Assembly (NCBI GenBank): GCA_951799425.1
Contig: OX637391.1
Location: 51,369,069-51,433,068, forward strand
DNA from: Ilex aquifolium
Lineage: Eukaryota > Streptophyta > Magnoliopsida > Aquifoliales > Aquifoliaceae
DNA length: 64,000 bases
Reading direction: 5' to 3'
The position numbers and the translations under genes are program-made. Positions 48,201-60,853 of this stretch are shown here, in pieces; position 1 is the stretch's first letter; the number at the start of each line of letters is the position of its first letter. The notes beneath the pieces were generated by a model, which saw only the letters and a program-made list of their open reading frames with translations, made no database searches and was not told the DNA's origin.

Positions 48201-51200
48201 GGCTTCACCTCACCTGAATCATGCCTATGTGAATATCGTTAAAATTTATGTGCAAACTAACGCTTACTTTAATCTAAGATCTCCTTGAATCATCTCTGGA
48301 TGCTAGATCACAATTAACAAATACCTGTTCCAGTACAAAAAAAAAAACCAATACCTGTTGGGATCAGATTTTTTTTGGGTGACTGGGGTTTGAAGTGCTT
48401 GAATTTAAATTTTTCCTCTATTTGGTACTTCATAAATTTGTTCGATCTGTGGCCCTATTTACCTGTAGAGATTTGTTTGTACAGTTTAAGTGTTTCAAAG
48501 AGGAGATCCCATAAACATTCGGTAGACTGGGCCTCTGCTTCATCCATGCATGTGGATGCAATGACATCTGACGTGATTGCACCTTCGCCATGGAAAATAT
48601 TTGGCTGTCAAAATGGTAAGAATTGGTCTCTTTTCAATTTGGTTTTGAGTAGTTAAATGCATAGTTGTTGATAATTTGTCACCTACGCAGGGCTCCGGCT
48701 ATTTAAAGAAGCAAAAGATAGGGATTCCAGTGGGATGGTGGGTTTTCCTTTTAACTTACTAGTCAGTGACTGTTGTACATATTTGTTGTTGCTGTTGAAA
48801 TACGTATGTTGCCATCCTCAGGATTGGGATGATAACCCTGCAATAATGGCTGTTGGTGTGGTTGATGGAACTTCAGAGGCTGTTTTTCGGACTCTCATGT
48901 CTCTTGGTCCCTCAAGATCAGAGTAAGATTGCTGGAATGTTTTCACTATCTACCAATTTTTTAGGTTTTAATTTGCAAAAGCCAATGTGATAAGAATGGT
49001 GTTATAAAATTGGTGATTGTGTAATATACATGTTAGGCAAGCGTAATGTCATCTTCATCATGAACATGCTACAGATGCTAGTTATTGATCCATATGTTAC
49101 ACACTGTTCCATGAGTTTCTTCATGATACTCTGGTTTTTACTTCTTCAAAACATCAAAGTAAAGAAAGGCTGGGTTTTTCTCATTTCAGAAATTTAATGG
49201 TAACACAAAAACCTGCTCACGCGAGCCTGCTTAAAGCAGTTTCAGATTTGGATGCTCTATTTGTTGACCTGCAACTGACAGAACGGCAATTGGAACATGC
49301 TGCATGTTTAATTGTTTGCTTGTCAAAATTGGATGCAATTTTTGCACCCACTTTCTGGTATTAACATGGCGGAAGACATTTTTAGGTTCCCTCTTGGACT
49401 GTTAAACGAATCAAACAGCTTGAGTTCAGCTCAGGCTCAACTTAGTTTCAATTGGGTCAAGCTTGTTACTATTAGAAAATGAACCGAACAAAAATGGATT
49501 TTTGAGTTTGTTTACTATTCAAGCTGAGCCCAAGCTATGTGTCGTTTGCCTCATTATGCTCGAGCTCAATTTGCTTATAACGTAAATGTATAAATATTTT
49601 TTTGTGATGAAAAAAAAAAACAAATTATCACCCTTAGCTTATGTATAGGCCATATAACTTCTAATCAAACTGTTGTTTGTTCGAGGTTCGTTGGAGGGTA
49701 TGTTTTGTATTCTTTCGTGCTGAGCCTGAGCATATGGTTTAAAAACCACGCCAAGCTTGAACAAGAATCGTAGCTCAGCAACTGAGCCTACCGAAACCGA
49801 AAGGCTAAGCTCAATTAAAACTCCTAGTTTCCTGTGTAAATCAGTCTGCAAGACTCAAGTCTTTGCATATTGTTGTTGCTGATAATGGACTTCTATTATT
49901 CAAGGGCTGAACTGCTATAGTGTTTTGCAGATGGGACTTCTGTTTTCACAGAGGTAGTGTGGTTGAGCACCTTGATGGTCATACAGATATAGTTCAAATG
50001 CAACTATACAATGATTGGCTACCATGGTAAGATTTGTAAATTTATTAAAGAGAGTCATATTTATGATATATTCCATTGATTAACATCCCTACTCTTTACA
50101 GGGGGATGAAACGAAGGGATTTACTGTTGCGTCGTTACTGGAGAAGGGAGGATGATGGCACATATGGTACTATTGTTTTAGAGAATTTTGGTTATGAACA
50201 TGACAACCTAAACCTTTTTTGAGTCTTTTACATGTGCTAACTTTTTTATGCTTGTTTTGATGCAGTAATTTTATACCATTCTGTGTTTCACAAAAAGTGC
50301 CCACCCCAGCGTGGCTATGTTCGTGCTTGCCTTAAAAGTAATGTATGCTTTGAATTGGGAATTACATATGAATTTTTACCATTCCAGTTGCTGGCACTTA
50401 GAACATGTTTTAATAATTAACATCTCTGTCTTGATTTTCCTTTTTCATCTATGCACCACAACACTCTATGTCCTCATTCTCCTCCCTCAATGTTGATGGT
50501 TTTTAAAATGAAATGTTTCAATACCTATAAGTGATGTTGGTTGAATGATGTGTGTTCACATACACAATAGGCTCTTAGGAGCTAACATGCTATATTTCCC
50601 TCAACATTAACTGAATAGTATTGGTGATACTATAATCTTTATGCCACCTAGGAACATAACATAAACCTTGATTTAATTTTATCAGAATGGCATCATTTTA
50701 AACAATTACTCTTTTAATGCTATTTTATCGTAATTAAAAAAAAAAAAGAATCCTCTTTTGTACTTTGCGCATGCTTAGCCTAGGGACTAGGATTGTTAAG
50801 ATATTATTTGCTGAAGCTTTTTCATATTTGGATTCATTTATTTTCAATCGTGTAGGCGGTGGATATGTGATAACTCCAGTGAACCAAGGCAAAGAATCAG
50901 TTGTAAAACACATGCTTGCAATTGATTGGAAGTTCTGGAAATTCTATCTGCGAAAAGCTTCTGCAAGATCAATAACAATCCGTATGCTTGGTAGAGTTGC
51001 AGGTACCCTTCTATTGATCGATAAACAAATGCTCATTCTGTCTCAGTTACAGGTTTTAATTAAAGTGGGAATCTTTTACGTGAAATGCATGTGATATGTG
51101 TTTTTATGTCTTGCAGCTTTGAGAGAGTTGTTTCGAGCAAAAACAGGAAATTATTCCTCCTCTGAATTTTCATCTGGAGAGTTCACAAGAGATATTAGGG

Positions 51201-54200
51201 TGTCTCTGACTGGAAACGAGGATATCAAAACAGAAGTTGATTTGATAAAGACAGAAGAGGACAAAATGGAAGATGAGGCAGGGAAACCACTTTCAGGGTC
51301 GTCAAGTCTTATGGGACTGAATGATGCTTCTGATGAGTTTTATGATGTTCCAGAACCATTGGATGATGATCAATTAGAGCATGAGTGGCCTTCTGATCTA
51401 AATTCCGAATTGCTTTATCTGGTTGGTCTCACATCTTCAACTTTATTTTCTAGAATTGGTACAACCAAGCTCTTAAAAATTATCTCTGCATTTGTCAAAT
51501 CCCTCTAGCCGATTACATCCACATTCTCTTCTTTGTATAACACATTGTAGGTACCCACTTTTATCTTGGCCTTTTGATTACCAGTGTTGTTTGGGGAGGA
51601 ATCTATGGAAGTTTAACGACCATGATCATCTGATTGTTTAATTGTGTAGTTTTCCTTAGAAAGTCCATTCCTGTAGCATATTTCAGCATTGTGTGCACTT
51701 GATCAGGAGATGGGCAATTATTAATTGGATTGGCTTCCCATAATAGTTCAGAATTCATCACTAGTAATACATTGACAGGCATGTGATTGATTGCATAGAT
51801 CAATTGCAGATTGCAGTTCAGCCATTATCTATGTTATTAGCATCTTGGTGTTGTTCATTTGATGCATCCACGTATTTAATTGCTATATAGAACTCGATGA
51901 AATGAAATTATTACTATAGGAATTGGAACTGACACCACTATATGTTGTCTCTTTACTCTTTTCACGTGGTATGATTGACAACTGTTGCTTTATTTTCTGA
52001 CATGCCTTTTTGACAATGAGATGAACAGGAGGCATACCAACCTAAGATGTCATCAGCTGAGAAATTCGTGAAGAAATTGCATGATCTTGCAGGTTAGTCG
52101 TCTTTGGGTGGTTAAAGCCATCTTATTGCGACAAATAGAATTGAAGGTTTTTATTGGTTGTTTCTGACGGGGTATATTTCAGAAATTGCTGAAATCTTCT
52201 TTTATGCTGCAGTTCAGAAGAAGGGTTATATGGACTTACAAGAGGTGGCTTGGGAGAATAATGTCTCATCCTGCTATGGGGCCACTCTTGCAAAGGACTC
52301 AAGTTGCACTCTGCCTTGTAGTTGGACAGCTGCTGATCCTTCGTCATTTTTAATCCGTGGAGATAATTATCTGCAAGACCATCAGAAGGTTCTTCTGAAA
52401 TGTTGCTACTTTTTGGAAATGAATTTAAACTTTGAAATATAAGTATGTCATTTGAAAGTATGTGTGCATACAGACTGATTAATGTTGGATGAAAAAACTA
52501 TTTGTGCAAAATTAAGAAATTGTGCAGCATAGTTTAGCAAGTGAACTGTTATTATGACAAATTACGATGGTGTGACCAACATGATATGTTCAATAACTGC
52601 TTAACCGTGGGACGTAGCAGACTTACTTTTTAGTCTTGTTCTATGATTAGAATCTCTGAATCTCAATAATTTTCCAAAAGGTTCACACATCTTTGAGGAT
52701 CCATGGACAGGTTTAGAATGGACATAATTTATGTACACGTATATTTATAATATCTTACCCTTGGACAAATATATATTACAATAACTGACACAAGCCTGGG
52801 TATAATTTCTATTTTTCGTGATCATTGTATGCCGCTGCCACCACCAGCACCATTATTATCACATTAACATTATCAAATTATTTCTTATCAATGACACTGA
52901 TTATCGCTCATTAATGTCTCTTTTCTACAGAATGAATTTGTCCAAAATGCACCATGGAACATTTTTGTATATTTCTATTTTTTAAACAAACGTTGTGATT
53001 ATTTAATGTCTCTACACCAGATTAAGGCAAAAGGCACCTTGATGCAAATGGTAGCTGCAGATTGGATAAAATCAGACAAGCGTGAAGATGATCTTGGTGG
53101 CCGCCCTGGAGGCATTGTTCAGGTTTGATCTATTCGTTGTGTACCTTGACATTGCAACCATATGTGCACTCACAGACTGATGTGTCTAAAAAGATCTTCC
53201 CTTTCATATAAATTCTTGACACTGCAGAAATATGCAGCAAAAGGTGGGTCAGAATTTTTCTTCATCGTTAACATACAGGTGATAATTGTGGTTATTTTTT
53301 GTTCTCGTGGGATCATCTGGAATTAGCATATTAATGGTGCTCGATGCCACTAATCAGGTTCCAGGTACAACGACGTACAGTCTACCTCTATACTACATGA
53401 TGAAATCTCCTTTAGAAGAAACTCCTGTACTAGAGCACTTTGTCAATGGAGATAATGCATATAGGAATTCAAGGTTCAAGCTCATTCCATACATTTCTAA
53501 GGTAAGTATATTTAGCACCAAGCGGATCTGTTTCTGAACCGAACACCATAACTAGTTGAACTACAATGGTTTTCCTTCTTTTAAGAGTTTGTCGATTGGA
53601 GAATTACTTTTCTATGGTTTGAAGGAAGGAGATTGTGTTTTAATGCTCACTACTCTCTCTAGCATATAGAACTACGGACACTTAAAGTCTCTGCTGGTTG
53701 TTTTTTAGGGATCATGGATAGTCAAGCAGAGTGTTGGAAAGAAAGCTTGTTTGGTGGGTCAAGCACTTGAAGTACATTATTTTCGCGGGAAGAACTACTT
53801 GGAGGTAATAAGCAAAAATAGGTCTATAACCACGGATTGGAGTTTGGAATGCCAATATTTTTTTATTTTGGGTTTCATTTATTCTCCCCACTGATTCAAA
53901 AATCAAAAAGTTCTGACCCTCAAATGGGTAATAATCGGGGGAAGAACTTGTTTGGATTGAAAAGTAAAACATTAGTCTCATTGTGTTCTCTCTAAGAGAG
54001 GTTGTTTTAACGAAGTAAACATTGCTTTTAATTGTTTTGGTGCTGGAATATATTTCTACACCAATCTAAGAAGTGTCATGTGATCTGCTAACCTTGAATA
54101 CATGCCTGGATTTTCAGCTTGGTGTTGATGTTGGGTCATCAACAGTGGCCAGGGGCGTGGTCAGCCTTGTTCTCGGATACCTGAACAATTTGGTTATAGA

Positions 54201-54583
54201 AATGGCATTTTTGATACAGGTAAAACAACTATACCCTCAAGATAAAAGTCTATATAGTTCATCATCCACCATGGGTAATGGCACTTATAACTTCTCAATT
54301 TTGTGCTTGATCAATCATAACTCTCAATTTTTTTGGCGATTTAACATTCACAAGCCGTATATTGTTATTGGATGATATACCAAATGTGACTAATGACGTG
54401 GTATCACTATGGTACTGAACACCCACCCATGGTGAGAAGATTGTTCTTATATAACACCAAAAGAATACATTTTTGCAGGGTAACACGGAAGAAGAGCTCC
54501 CAGAATTCCTTCTTGGAACATGCCGACTTAATCATCTGGATGCGATGAAATCAGTTTCTATTGACTCCATGATTACTGACTAA
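45277..54583 (+). CDS. EDR2: EDR2-type protein (PH, START and DUF1336 domains)
   Basis: Twenty coding exons: 45277-45429, 47313-47387, 47509-47562, 47646-47761, 48485-48615, 48691-48737, 48822-48922, 49931-50026, 50102-50166, 50266-50337, 50856-51002, 51117-51421, 52029-52092, 52213-52388, 53021-53122, 53228-53278, 53358-53501, 53709-53804, 54118-54219 and 54479-54583. Phases agree throughout, giving 733 residues. A PH domain is at about 8-125 ('MEGWLHLIRFNRFGLQYSRK'). A START lipid-binding domain is at about 170-360, with 'AIMAVGVVDGTSEAVF' and 'DGHTDIVQMQLYNDWLPW'. DUF1336 is at about 480-720, with 'CSWTAADPSSFLIRG' and 'GSWIVKQSVGKKACLVGQ'. Arabidopsis EDR2 (718 residues) negatively regulates salicylate-dependent defence and cell death and binds phosphoinositides at membranes. 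EDR2 and EDR2L cannot be told apart here. Intron 7 holds a hAT-type MITE. Confidence 0.93.
49394..49826. mobile_element. Non-autonomous hAT-type MITE in EDR2 intron 7
   Basis: It starts TTGGACTGTTAAACGAATC and ends in the inverted form (TTGAGCTTAGCC...GGAGTTTTAATT on the complement). The interior is rich in GAGCTCA/GCTGAGCC words, like the complete hAT element. The flanking 8-mers gttccctc and gtttcctg match at six positions, an aged hAT-length duplication. Confidence 0.6.
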
Positions 54584-56821
54584 ACAATGTTAATCGTGGG
54601 TGGGGTGCATCGGATGCCGGATCATTGGATACAGAGCAAAGATGATGGGAAGAAATACAGACTAACTGTACATGAAAATTTTTCATTCAGTTAATTAGAA
54701 TTGGCGGGTAAATATCATCATGTCTATTGATTCTTTGGGTTGGGGCAATTCAATCTGTAAATTTCTCTTTTAAAGTAAGAATTATTCTTCACTCTCATTC
54801 TTTGTCATCTCTATAACTTGTGCCTTTCTATGCTATAAATTCTTTAGTATTATTAATGTTATGGAGGAAGTTTTTGGATGTAATGGGTCTGTGGGTGGTG
54901 GGGATGTAAATGAACTGAACCCAGCCAAGCACACTATTCGTTTGTGGAGAGTATTTGGTATTGGCCCGTAATGGTGACAAGCTATTAACATCTTATTTAT
55001 TTGTTCGGCTGGATAAAGGTTTATATAAAGGTAGGATTGAGTAAAATTAAACAATGGGTCCCACATATCCTATATTTGGCAAACTTATTTATCTTGGGGA
55101 TAATTAATTCGGGCCTATCATGGCCCGTAATCTACAACAACTCATAATCACCTCAGATAGGTTAATTTTAATATATAATTAGGTTAAGATCTCTCATTTG
55201 GTATGTAAATCAATTTTAATTTTATCGAATTTTTTATATATAAAAAAGTCCTCCAACATTTTAAAAAAGTTGTATGTGGTCCCCGTGTGTGCGCTAACAT
55301 ATAGGGGGATGGATAGTTAGTTTGTTTTCATTGCTCATTTTGTCTCTATCACTTGATTTTAACCTAAAATATAATTAATTTTCTTTTTATGCGTTTGTTA
55401 TTAAGGATTTTGTAGTGTTGTATATCATTTTTGAATTTTAAATTCGTGAATCAAGTAATTTGGAATCTACTGGCTGTGTGTTGAATGGGAGAAAGGGTGT
55501 GGGGTTTTTTTTTGGTCTTTTTCATTTTTTGAATGCTAATAGATTATGATTTTGGATGAAAATTCCTTAATTTACGTAAGTATTTTTTGAATTTCAAATG
55601 TAGTAGGTTTAAAACACTGCTTCTGATGAACGTACCGTGTCTCGACAACTGTATATGTATATGTCTCTACATGTGTTATTTTAGGTACACAAAATTAAAT
55701 TATCATTGGTACACATATTAAAAATTAAAAATTATATTTCATTTATAAAAGGGAGATTACATATGTGGTTCATTTGTTATATATTTAAAAAAAAAAACAC
55801 AAAACAATATCATTTTTTGATGTCCTTTAACTCTGTTTTAAGCTTCTTTGGCTTTCTTTTTCTCCTGTTGCAACTTTTTGTTGAAGCCTTGAAGGGCTTG
55901 GCCATTTTCTTCCATTCGTCTCTTTGTTTGTCTGACATGTAGAGTTCGGATTCCAGTCGATCCATATCAGCTTGCATGCGTTCCTATTTTGCATAGAAGT
56001 CGTCTAGGAAGCTTGAAAGCATCTATATGTTATTTTGTGTTCTTTGTTGCCTTGCTTGTTCCATTTTTTTTTTTGGTGTTTTTGTTCTAAAATTTAGATA
56101 CGCTATTTATAAAGGTATTTTCCATGGGGTAAATGAAGAGTTTTAAATGTTTGTTTATTATGGTATTAATTTCGTAAATAATCGAAGAGACGTCTGTTCA
56201 TATGTCTCATCTCAGTGTATTTATTAGAGAGATATATTGAATGCAGTCGTTATTAGTTAATGTAACTTAATGTACCTTCACACCACTAAATAATGTACCT
56301 TCACACCTCTAATTAATGGGCACGACAATTAAGAATATGTCATATTTTTTGGTGTACCTGTCTGACGATTTGTATTTTTGGAGAAAAAAATACATTATGA
56401 TGATATAGGTTTTTAGAATTAGTTTTTAATCACGTGATGATATTGTCGTTATTTTTTGCATTTTTAAAGGGGGTTAGTTATAATCATTGCTTTGACTTTT
56501 TAACATGGACCTAATCTAAAAGTAAATTGGCGAGTTAATTTTTTTTTGAAATCTTATTGGGCCCAAGTATCGACCTCAAAAAAACTCTAATTTTAATCCA
56601 CCAAGAGGGTGGGATACAAAATGGCTTGAAAAGCATCCAACAGGATAAATATTAAAAATAGTGGTTTAACCTTAATTATATGCATTGCACATGTCAATTA
56701 AGGCCATGATGGTAAAATCTCGTCAACGCATTGTGAAATGATTACTCATTCACAAATCATAAGGGTTATAATATGGGCCCCACATAATTCAAAAGTAATA
56801 GCCAAATAGAGAATTGGATAA
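54584..56821. other. Downstream of the EDR2-type gene, no gene seen
   Basis: The first few hundred bases should hold the EDR2 3'UTR. The remainder is AT-rich and has no recognisable motif. Confidence 0.5.
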
Positions 56822-57300
56822 TGTTGAAATTTGACTCAAACTCTCTAATTATTATGAATGAGAGTTTGTTGGGTAATCAACGTGAAAATCCTATATGAAA
56901 TAAGATTATATTGGAAGAATTTTAATATACCATGAATAAGTATTTTAGACATGTGATAGGAAACAAAAAAATCAAGTTGTATCTGAATAGGTTTGGGTTA
57001 CATTATTTTATTCCTATTAATAACGTTGAGTATTATGTAATTAGATATCAGATGACCAGATTTCAGTGAATAATACATCGATGTAGATTCTTGGTCCGTG
57101 GATGTAGGTACGGTATACCAAGGTAGGTATGCTTTATCGAACCGCGTTATATCTTTGTGTAGGTACGATATACCAAGGTAAGTATGTTTTATCGAATCGC
57201 GTTATATCTTTGTGTCATGTTTATATTATTTTTCTATCTTTCGATTCTTATCTTCCAGCAAGTATTATTTGTGTTAATTATCCGTTGTGTAAAACCAACA
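56822..57300 (+). mobile_element. Copia-type LTR (solo or remnant)
   Basis: It runs from TGTTGAAATTTGACTC to ACCAACA, about 479 bp. The tRNA-Met-complementary primer-binding motif TGGTATCAGAGC follows at 57303. A 54-bp stretch containing 'ataccaaggtaggtatg' and 'cgcgttatatctttgtg' is duplicated in tandem at about 57110-57215. It is clearly related to the LTR at 16094-16430. No polyprotein of this element follows. Confidence 0.75.
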
Positions 57301-57450
57301 AGTGGTATCAGAGCTATGTTCTAACAAGTGGTATCAAAGCTATATTCTAACAAGTGGTATCAGAGCTATGTTCTAACAAATTGTATCAGAACTATGTTCC
57401 AACAATTGGTAACAGAGTCATATCTTAACAAGTGGTATTAGAGATATGTT
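57296..57450 (+). repeat. Tandem copies of the LTR primer-binding motif
   Basis: About six copies of a roughly 26-bp unit, 'acaagtggtatcagagctat' plus 'gttcta', follow the LTR. Each is a variant of the tRNA-Met primer-binding site and the bases after it. The later copies are more diverged. Confidence 0.8.
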
Positions 57451-57868
57451 CTAACAGATAAAGAATGAATTTTTTATTTAACTTGTAACCGGTTTGATTG
57501 AATTGAATTAGATGGATTTTGGCTTAAAATTTTAATCATATCTCATCCAACTCTTTTAGCCAAACATGCCCAATGGGTAGTTCTACCCACTCTTCATTTT
57601 TTTAATGGGTTTTTTGAAGGTCGGTACACCATAAGACATTTATTTGTGCAAAAATCTCATTTAAATTTTTTTTTTGAATATAAGTTCAAGTAGTAGTGAA
57701 AAAGACTCTTATATCATTTATTAAACACTTCACTTCTGTGTGAAAAAAATAAAAAATCCACCTGATGAAAAAGTAGAATTTCAACCATCGACTGTACTTA
57801 ACATGTGGGTGCTTTTATTGGCTTTTGTACTTCCACTGTAATAATGTTTTGAGCCTTTCAGGAGCAAG

Positions 57869-58111
57869 ATGAACTCTCAGTTAGCTACTAAGGAGAAAAA
57901 GAGAGCATACATTATACACTTATTAAAGGAAGTTGTCCAACCATGTATTGCTCACGCGAAATGGAAGGATCGAAAAAGGACTGCAGAAGGATTGCAGCCT
58001 TTAAGCGCAACGTATCCGCGGAATCCATCAGAAGTGCCTGTGGCAGGTCGACTTCAGCCAAAAGTCTGGGATTTGTGGCTGCGTATGGATGTCCTTGAAT
58101 TTAAAACATGA
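57869..58111 (+). CDS. Unrecognised small ORF, possibly a captured gene fragment
   Basis: An 80-residue frame begins MNSQLATKEKKRAYIIHLL and contains 'PLSATYPRNPSEVPVAG' and 'KVWDLWLRMDVLEF'. Its composition looks like protein rather than noise, with a basic helical start and a Pro-rich middle, unlike the AT-rich flanks. It is preceded by a plausible splice acceptor (cctttcag ending about 57860). I do not recognise the family. It lies between a copia LTR and a mitochondrial insertion, so a gene fragment carried by rearrangement is possible. It may not be expressed. Confidence 0.25.
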   Translation: MNSQLATKEKKRAYIIHLLKEVVQPCIAHAKWKDRKRTAEGLQPLSATYPRNPSEVPVAGRLQPKVWDLWLRMDVLEFKT

Positions 58112-58182
58112 TTTTTTTTTTGAAGGGATTGATTCCCGGGAAGGCAAATGCTACCTTGACAGAAGACTTGACTAAACTTCCA

Positions 58183-58495
58183 TAACCGTTCTGAATGGGG
58201 TAAAAGAACTAGGGATCGTCGATCTCTTCCTTAAAGATTGGGATGAGTCGATGTCGGTCGATAGTGTGAAAACATTTCCTGATGTCGAATTCCAAAAACT
58301 AGCGAGAGGTTCCCCACTCTTCTTTGATCCGTCTTAGGGCCGAGTGGCAGCCTCGACCTCGAGCGGAAGTGCGATGTGTCTGGAAACTCGGGATCGTAAA
58401 TGGATTCAAGTACCATTCTGATCGCCTCTTTCATGATCTACTTGAGAAAGAGTATCGAATATCGCATATCGAAGACACCTGCCCCTGACCTGTCC
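58183..58495 (-). pseudogene. matR: Nuclear insertion of mitochondrial matR (maturase) fragment
   Basis: On the minus strand the frame reads 'KEAIRMVLESIYDPEFPDTSHFRS', then after a shift the RIKEEWGTSRWF-type and EFDIRKCFHTIDRH-type text, then 'KEEIDDP...FFYPIQ'. This is the reverse-transcriptase part of matR, the group II intron maturase encoded within nad1 intron 4 of plant mitochondria. Frame shifts and stops break it. Similarity stops abruptly near 58183. It is a decayed NUMT, not a functional maturase. Confidence 0.82.
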
Positions 58496-59280
58496 TATCT
58501 TAGAACCGCCACCCATTTCCGTCAAGATAACATTCATCCCCAAATTAAGAAATTTTGATTTTATCTTCACAGATAGCATTCATCCCCCAAATCAAGACGG
58601 ACATTTAGTAAAAGTTTTGAAATTTAAAATTTCCTCTCCATTGATATTCAAAAATTAAAATTCAAAATTTTCTCAACAGTGTGACGACATTATTGTGTTT
58701 CTCACATTGTGACAACACAAATGTGACATCAAAAATTTAGTTGATTTTGATCATACACGGATTGTCACACGGTGACAACACTATTCAAAGCGTTGTGCAT
58801 TGTGGGTTCGATCTTGGTCTGCCTTGTGGGGTTCCTCTCTTCGAGCTTGGACTGGTGCAGTGAGCGTGAAATGAACGTAGACTGATGCTTGTAAGTCTCT
58901 TCGGCTGATTGGTCTCTTCTTCATTTGATAGGGTCGCTGCAGAGATGTTTTCTGGGTGATTTCTTGTTGAATCCTGCTTCTGCTTCTATGAGTCACTTTC
59001 TACATTGGGTATCTTTGGTTTGCACAGTCGCTGCACTTTCCCACTGGTTTTGGTGGTCGTCTCCATCAGATTTACTGGCTTTGGTTGCTGGATTATTTGT
59101 TTTTGTTGTTGGCCTGATCTTCCTGCTGGGGCTGTAATTGTTGGGTCTATTTGGCTAATATTCTAGTTGGGTCTTTGGTTATTGGGTTGTTTGGCTTTTA
59201 TTCTTGTTGGGGCTTTGTGGTTTGAAATTGGTTACGTTGATTTGATTGTTATTATTTTTGGTTCAGTTGGCCATCCTTCT
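58496..59280. other. Intergenic, no feature recognised
   Basis: AT-rich until about 58790, then T/G-rich up to the copia fragment. The latter part could be decayed gag or leader of that element, but I see no motif that proves it. Confidence 0.35.
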
Positions 59281-60853
59281 AGCGTCATGACGAGTGACAA
59301 TCCTGGCTCTCATCTGTCATTTAGTTTAAAATTGACTAAGATTGCTGATCAATTGCAGAAGCTCCTTCAACAGCCTGATACTCTCTCCATCTCACCTTCT
59401 ATAGGTTAGTTCACTTCGGGTCCTTCAGGTATATCTCGAAATGCTTGGGTCTTTGACTCAGGTGCTACCCACCATATGACTAGTGATTCTTTCTTATTTG
59501 AATCTACATTTTCTCCTCCATCTGTTTCTGTGCTTGCAGCTAATGGTACACAAATGTCCTTGGTTGGTGTTGGATCTATAATTTTTCCACATCTAACACT
59601 TCCTAATGTTTATTATATTCCACAGCTTACCTTGAATTTAATTTCAGTTAGTCAGCTATTTGACTCTGGATTTTCAGTTCATTTTTCCTCTTCCGGTTGT
59701 ATTGTACAGGATCCATATTCCAAGAACTGATTGGGACAAGCAGTAGAAATGGAGGATTGTATGTGTTAGACGAGTTACATATTCCTGATATTGTTGCTTC
59801 TACTATTGATTTATCTTCTTTTCATTTAAGTCTACAGTCTTCTAGTTTCTATTTGTGGCATTCTCGTCTTGGTCATGTGTCCCATTATCGTTTGAAATTT
59901 TTAGTCTCTGCTGGTAATTTGGGTCATTTAGAGTGTCATGATATTTTCAGTTGTAGTGGATGTAAGTTAACTAAATTTACTGCATTACCTTTTAATAAAA
60001 GTTCCACTAGCTCACTTGCACATTTTGATCTGGTTCATTCTGATATTTGGGGACCGGCTTCTGTTCCCACAAAATAAGGGTCTAAATATTATGTCTCTTT
60101 TATTGATGATTATACTAGGTTTTGTTGGGTTTATCTCATGAAACATCGTTCTGAATTCTTTTCTATATTCACTATTTTTCGTGCTATGATACGTACTCAA
60201 TATTCATCTGTTATTAAATGTTTTTGATGTGACCAAGGAGGAGAATATTCTTTCAATTCTTTTCGTGATCTATTAAAATCTGATGGCACTATTTGACAAT
60301 CTTCTTGTACTGACACACCTGAACAGAATGATGTAGCAAAGCGCAAACACTGACATATTATGGAGATAGCACGCTCTCTCTTATTGTCAGCAAATGTCCC
60401 AAGTTCTTTTTGGGGGGAAACAGTTCTTACTGTGGTCCATCTGATTAATTCCATTCCCACTGTCATCACCTCTGGAATTTCTCCATTTAAAAAACTATGT
60501 GGTAAACCACCTGATTATTTCTCTTTGCGTGTATTTGGATGCACTTGCTTTATTTTGCTTCCTAGTGTTCTTCGTACTGAGCTCTCTGCTCGTTCAGCTT
60601 TATGTGTTTTTATTTGTTATGGTGAGGGTCAAAAGGGATATCATTGCTATGATCCATGTGCGCACAAAGCACATTGAGATTGATTGTCACTTTGTGCGCC
60701 ATCATTTGCAGCAGGCCACCATCACTCTCCCATTTCTTCCTTCCACAATGCAGATAGCGGATTTTTTTACGAAATCTCACACCATAGCACATTTTGGATT
60801 TCTTCTTGGCAAACTCTTGATGTTTTTCGCCACATCATGAGTTTGAGAGGGGG
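59281..60853 (+). pseudogene. Decayed Ty1/copia polyprotein, mostly lacking RT and RNase H
   Basis: In order are the aspartic protease site (DSGATHHM near 59455), the protease and GAG-pre-integrase region ('LWHSRLGHVS' near 59855, then the C-x2-C of 'SGCKL'), and the integrase core ('HSDIWGP', 'SFIDDYTRF', 'WGETVLTVVHLINSIP', 'PPDYFSLRVFGCTCF'). The zinc finger seems degraded. At about 60675 the frame jumps to the extreme RNase H end ('MQIADFFTKS...HFGFLLGKL'), so the reverse transcriptase and most of RNase H have been deleted. There are several in-frame stops and shifts. The element cannot move by itself. Confidence 0.88.
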
